A stretch of 64,000 bases of DNA. Source: Asticcacaulis benevestitus DSM 16100 = ATCC BAA-896 (GTDB lineage Bacteria > Pseudomonadota > Alphaproteobacteria > Caulobacterales > Caulobacteraceae). A program made the position numbers and the translations under genes. Location of the stretch: positions 37,526 through 101,525 of the forward strand of contig NZ_AQWM01000015.1 of assembly GCF_000376105.1 (NCBI RefSeq), given 5' to 3'. A model generated the notes under the pieces. That model had not been told where the DNA came from and made no database searches. It saw nothing but the letters and a program-made list of their open reading frames with translations. Numbering within the stretch: position 1 is the first letter of the stretch; each line of letters begins with the position of its first letter. Shown here piece after piece: positions 63,741-64,000 of this stretch.

Positions 63741-64000
63741 GTGGACCCCGTCAGTTGGACAGAAAGTGGGCTGACTTAAGATAGAGAGTCTTGCCGGTTA
63801 ATTGTCGCTGGCGATTTTGCCAGAATGTCGGTGTTTCAGGCTACCATCTTTCCTTGATCGATTGAATCCCTTTCTTGCTGTTGAGGCTGTGGGGATGTGT
63901 GTAACGCGCTTGCGTTATGCACATATCCACAGGCGCGGCCCGCTTCAAAAATTTGCCTCGGGGTCTTGTAGTCGAGAGCCTGGTGCTTTCTCTGGTCGTT
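63741..64000 (-). mobile_element. IS3-type insertion sequence, one end
   Basis: The element runs off the right edge. Its outer end probably begins near 63741 at TGGACCCCGTCAGTTGGACA, which resembles IS3-family terminal repeats. Inside, on the minus strand, is the C-terminus of its transposase. The other end and any target duplication lie outside the window. Confidence 0.7.
63836..64000 (-). CDS. IS3-family transposase, C-terminal 54 residues (rest outside window)
   Basis: The partial product begins NDQRKHQALDYKTPRQIFEA, the 'R.HqaLgykTP...f' motif that ends the integrase catalytic region of IS3-family OrfB proteins. It finishes with a Gln-rich tail (PQPQQQERDS) and MVA before TGA at 63836-63838. 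The DDE residues would lie upstream, outside the window. Confidence 0.85.
   Translation of the reverse strand, partial: NDQRKHQALDYKTPRQIFEAGRACGYVHNASALHTSPQPQQQERDSIDQGKMVA

Noticed and set aside
1..64000. CRISPR arrays, tRNA or rRNA genes, prophage
   Set aside because: No regularly spaced repeats, cloverleaf-type sequences, rRNA signatures or phage structural genes were noticed in reading the window; a tRNAscan or Infernal run would settle the RNA question.

Overview
The window looks like chromosomal DNA from an alphaproteobacterium of the Caulobacteraceae, probably Asticcacaulis- or Caulobacter-like. This placement rests on gene style rather than on a marker gene. The signs are a moderately GC-rich genome, many TonB-dependent receptors (TBDRs), FecI/FecR cassettes, Tat-exported glycosidases, a tryptophan-halogenase/TBDR pair and a DUF1800/DUF1501 pair. 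No rRNA, tRNA or CRISPR array was seen.

Region 1 (1-12132, + strand) is one tight operon of glycan-trimming enzymes: a GH2 beta-mannosidase (5' end outside the window), GH3, GH35, GH125 and GH92 glycosidases, an aspartylglucosaminidase-type Ntn hydrolase, and a secreted glycosidase-like protein that I cannot place in a family. Region 2 (12425-19818) is mostly unrelated: a Kef-type antiporter, a DUF1800/DUF1501 pair, two small unknown genes and the ribosome-assembly GTPase RsgA. Region 3 (19933-38085) returns to the glycan theme. On the minus strand it has a GH85 endo-beta-N-acetylglucosaminidase, a GH29 fucosidase, two GntR/UTRA regulators, CutC and a BadF-type (GlcNAc-type) kinase. Divergently on the plus strand it has an ECF sigma factor, its FecR, two tandem paralogous TBDRs (only the first with an STN signalling domain) and a PNGase A-type amidase. 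Regions 1 and 3 together read as an N-glycan (glycoprotein glycan) utilisation system. PNGase A or GH85 would release the glycan, the TBDRs would take it up, periplasmic Tat-exported exo-glycosidases would trim mannose, galactose, fucose and possibly xylose, the Ntn hydrolase would split GlcNAc-Asn, and the kinase would phosphorylate the freed amino sugar. Palindromes of the form GTNATNAC occur in front of four transcription units of region 3 and are candidate GntR operators.

Region 4 (38249-43647) carries malate synthase G, S-formylglutathione hydrolase, a secreted PHB-depolymerase/feruloyl-esterase-like hydrolase and a CelD/BcsL-type acetyltransferase. A 2.2-kb gene-poor, apparently decayed stretch follows (43648-45818). 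Region 5 (45819-53122) has a flavin-dependent tryptophan halogenase divergent from a TBDR, a CsgG-family protein, and a PadR regulator with a membrane protein. Region 6 (53343-60191, minus strand) is a second sigma/FecR/TBDR cassette joined to an esterase and a pectin methylesterase, so probably a pectin-uptake operon ending in a clear terminator.

Region 7 (60200-64000) is accessory DNA: an IS66 transposase remnant with a nonsense codon and a frameshift, an intact hipBA toxin-antitoxin module, a membrane-anchored Mrr-like nuclease gene truncated at the 3' end of hipA, a decayed fragment, and the end of an IS3-type insertion sequence running off the window.
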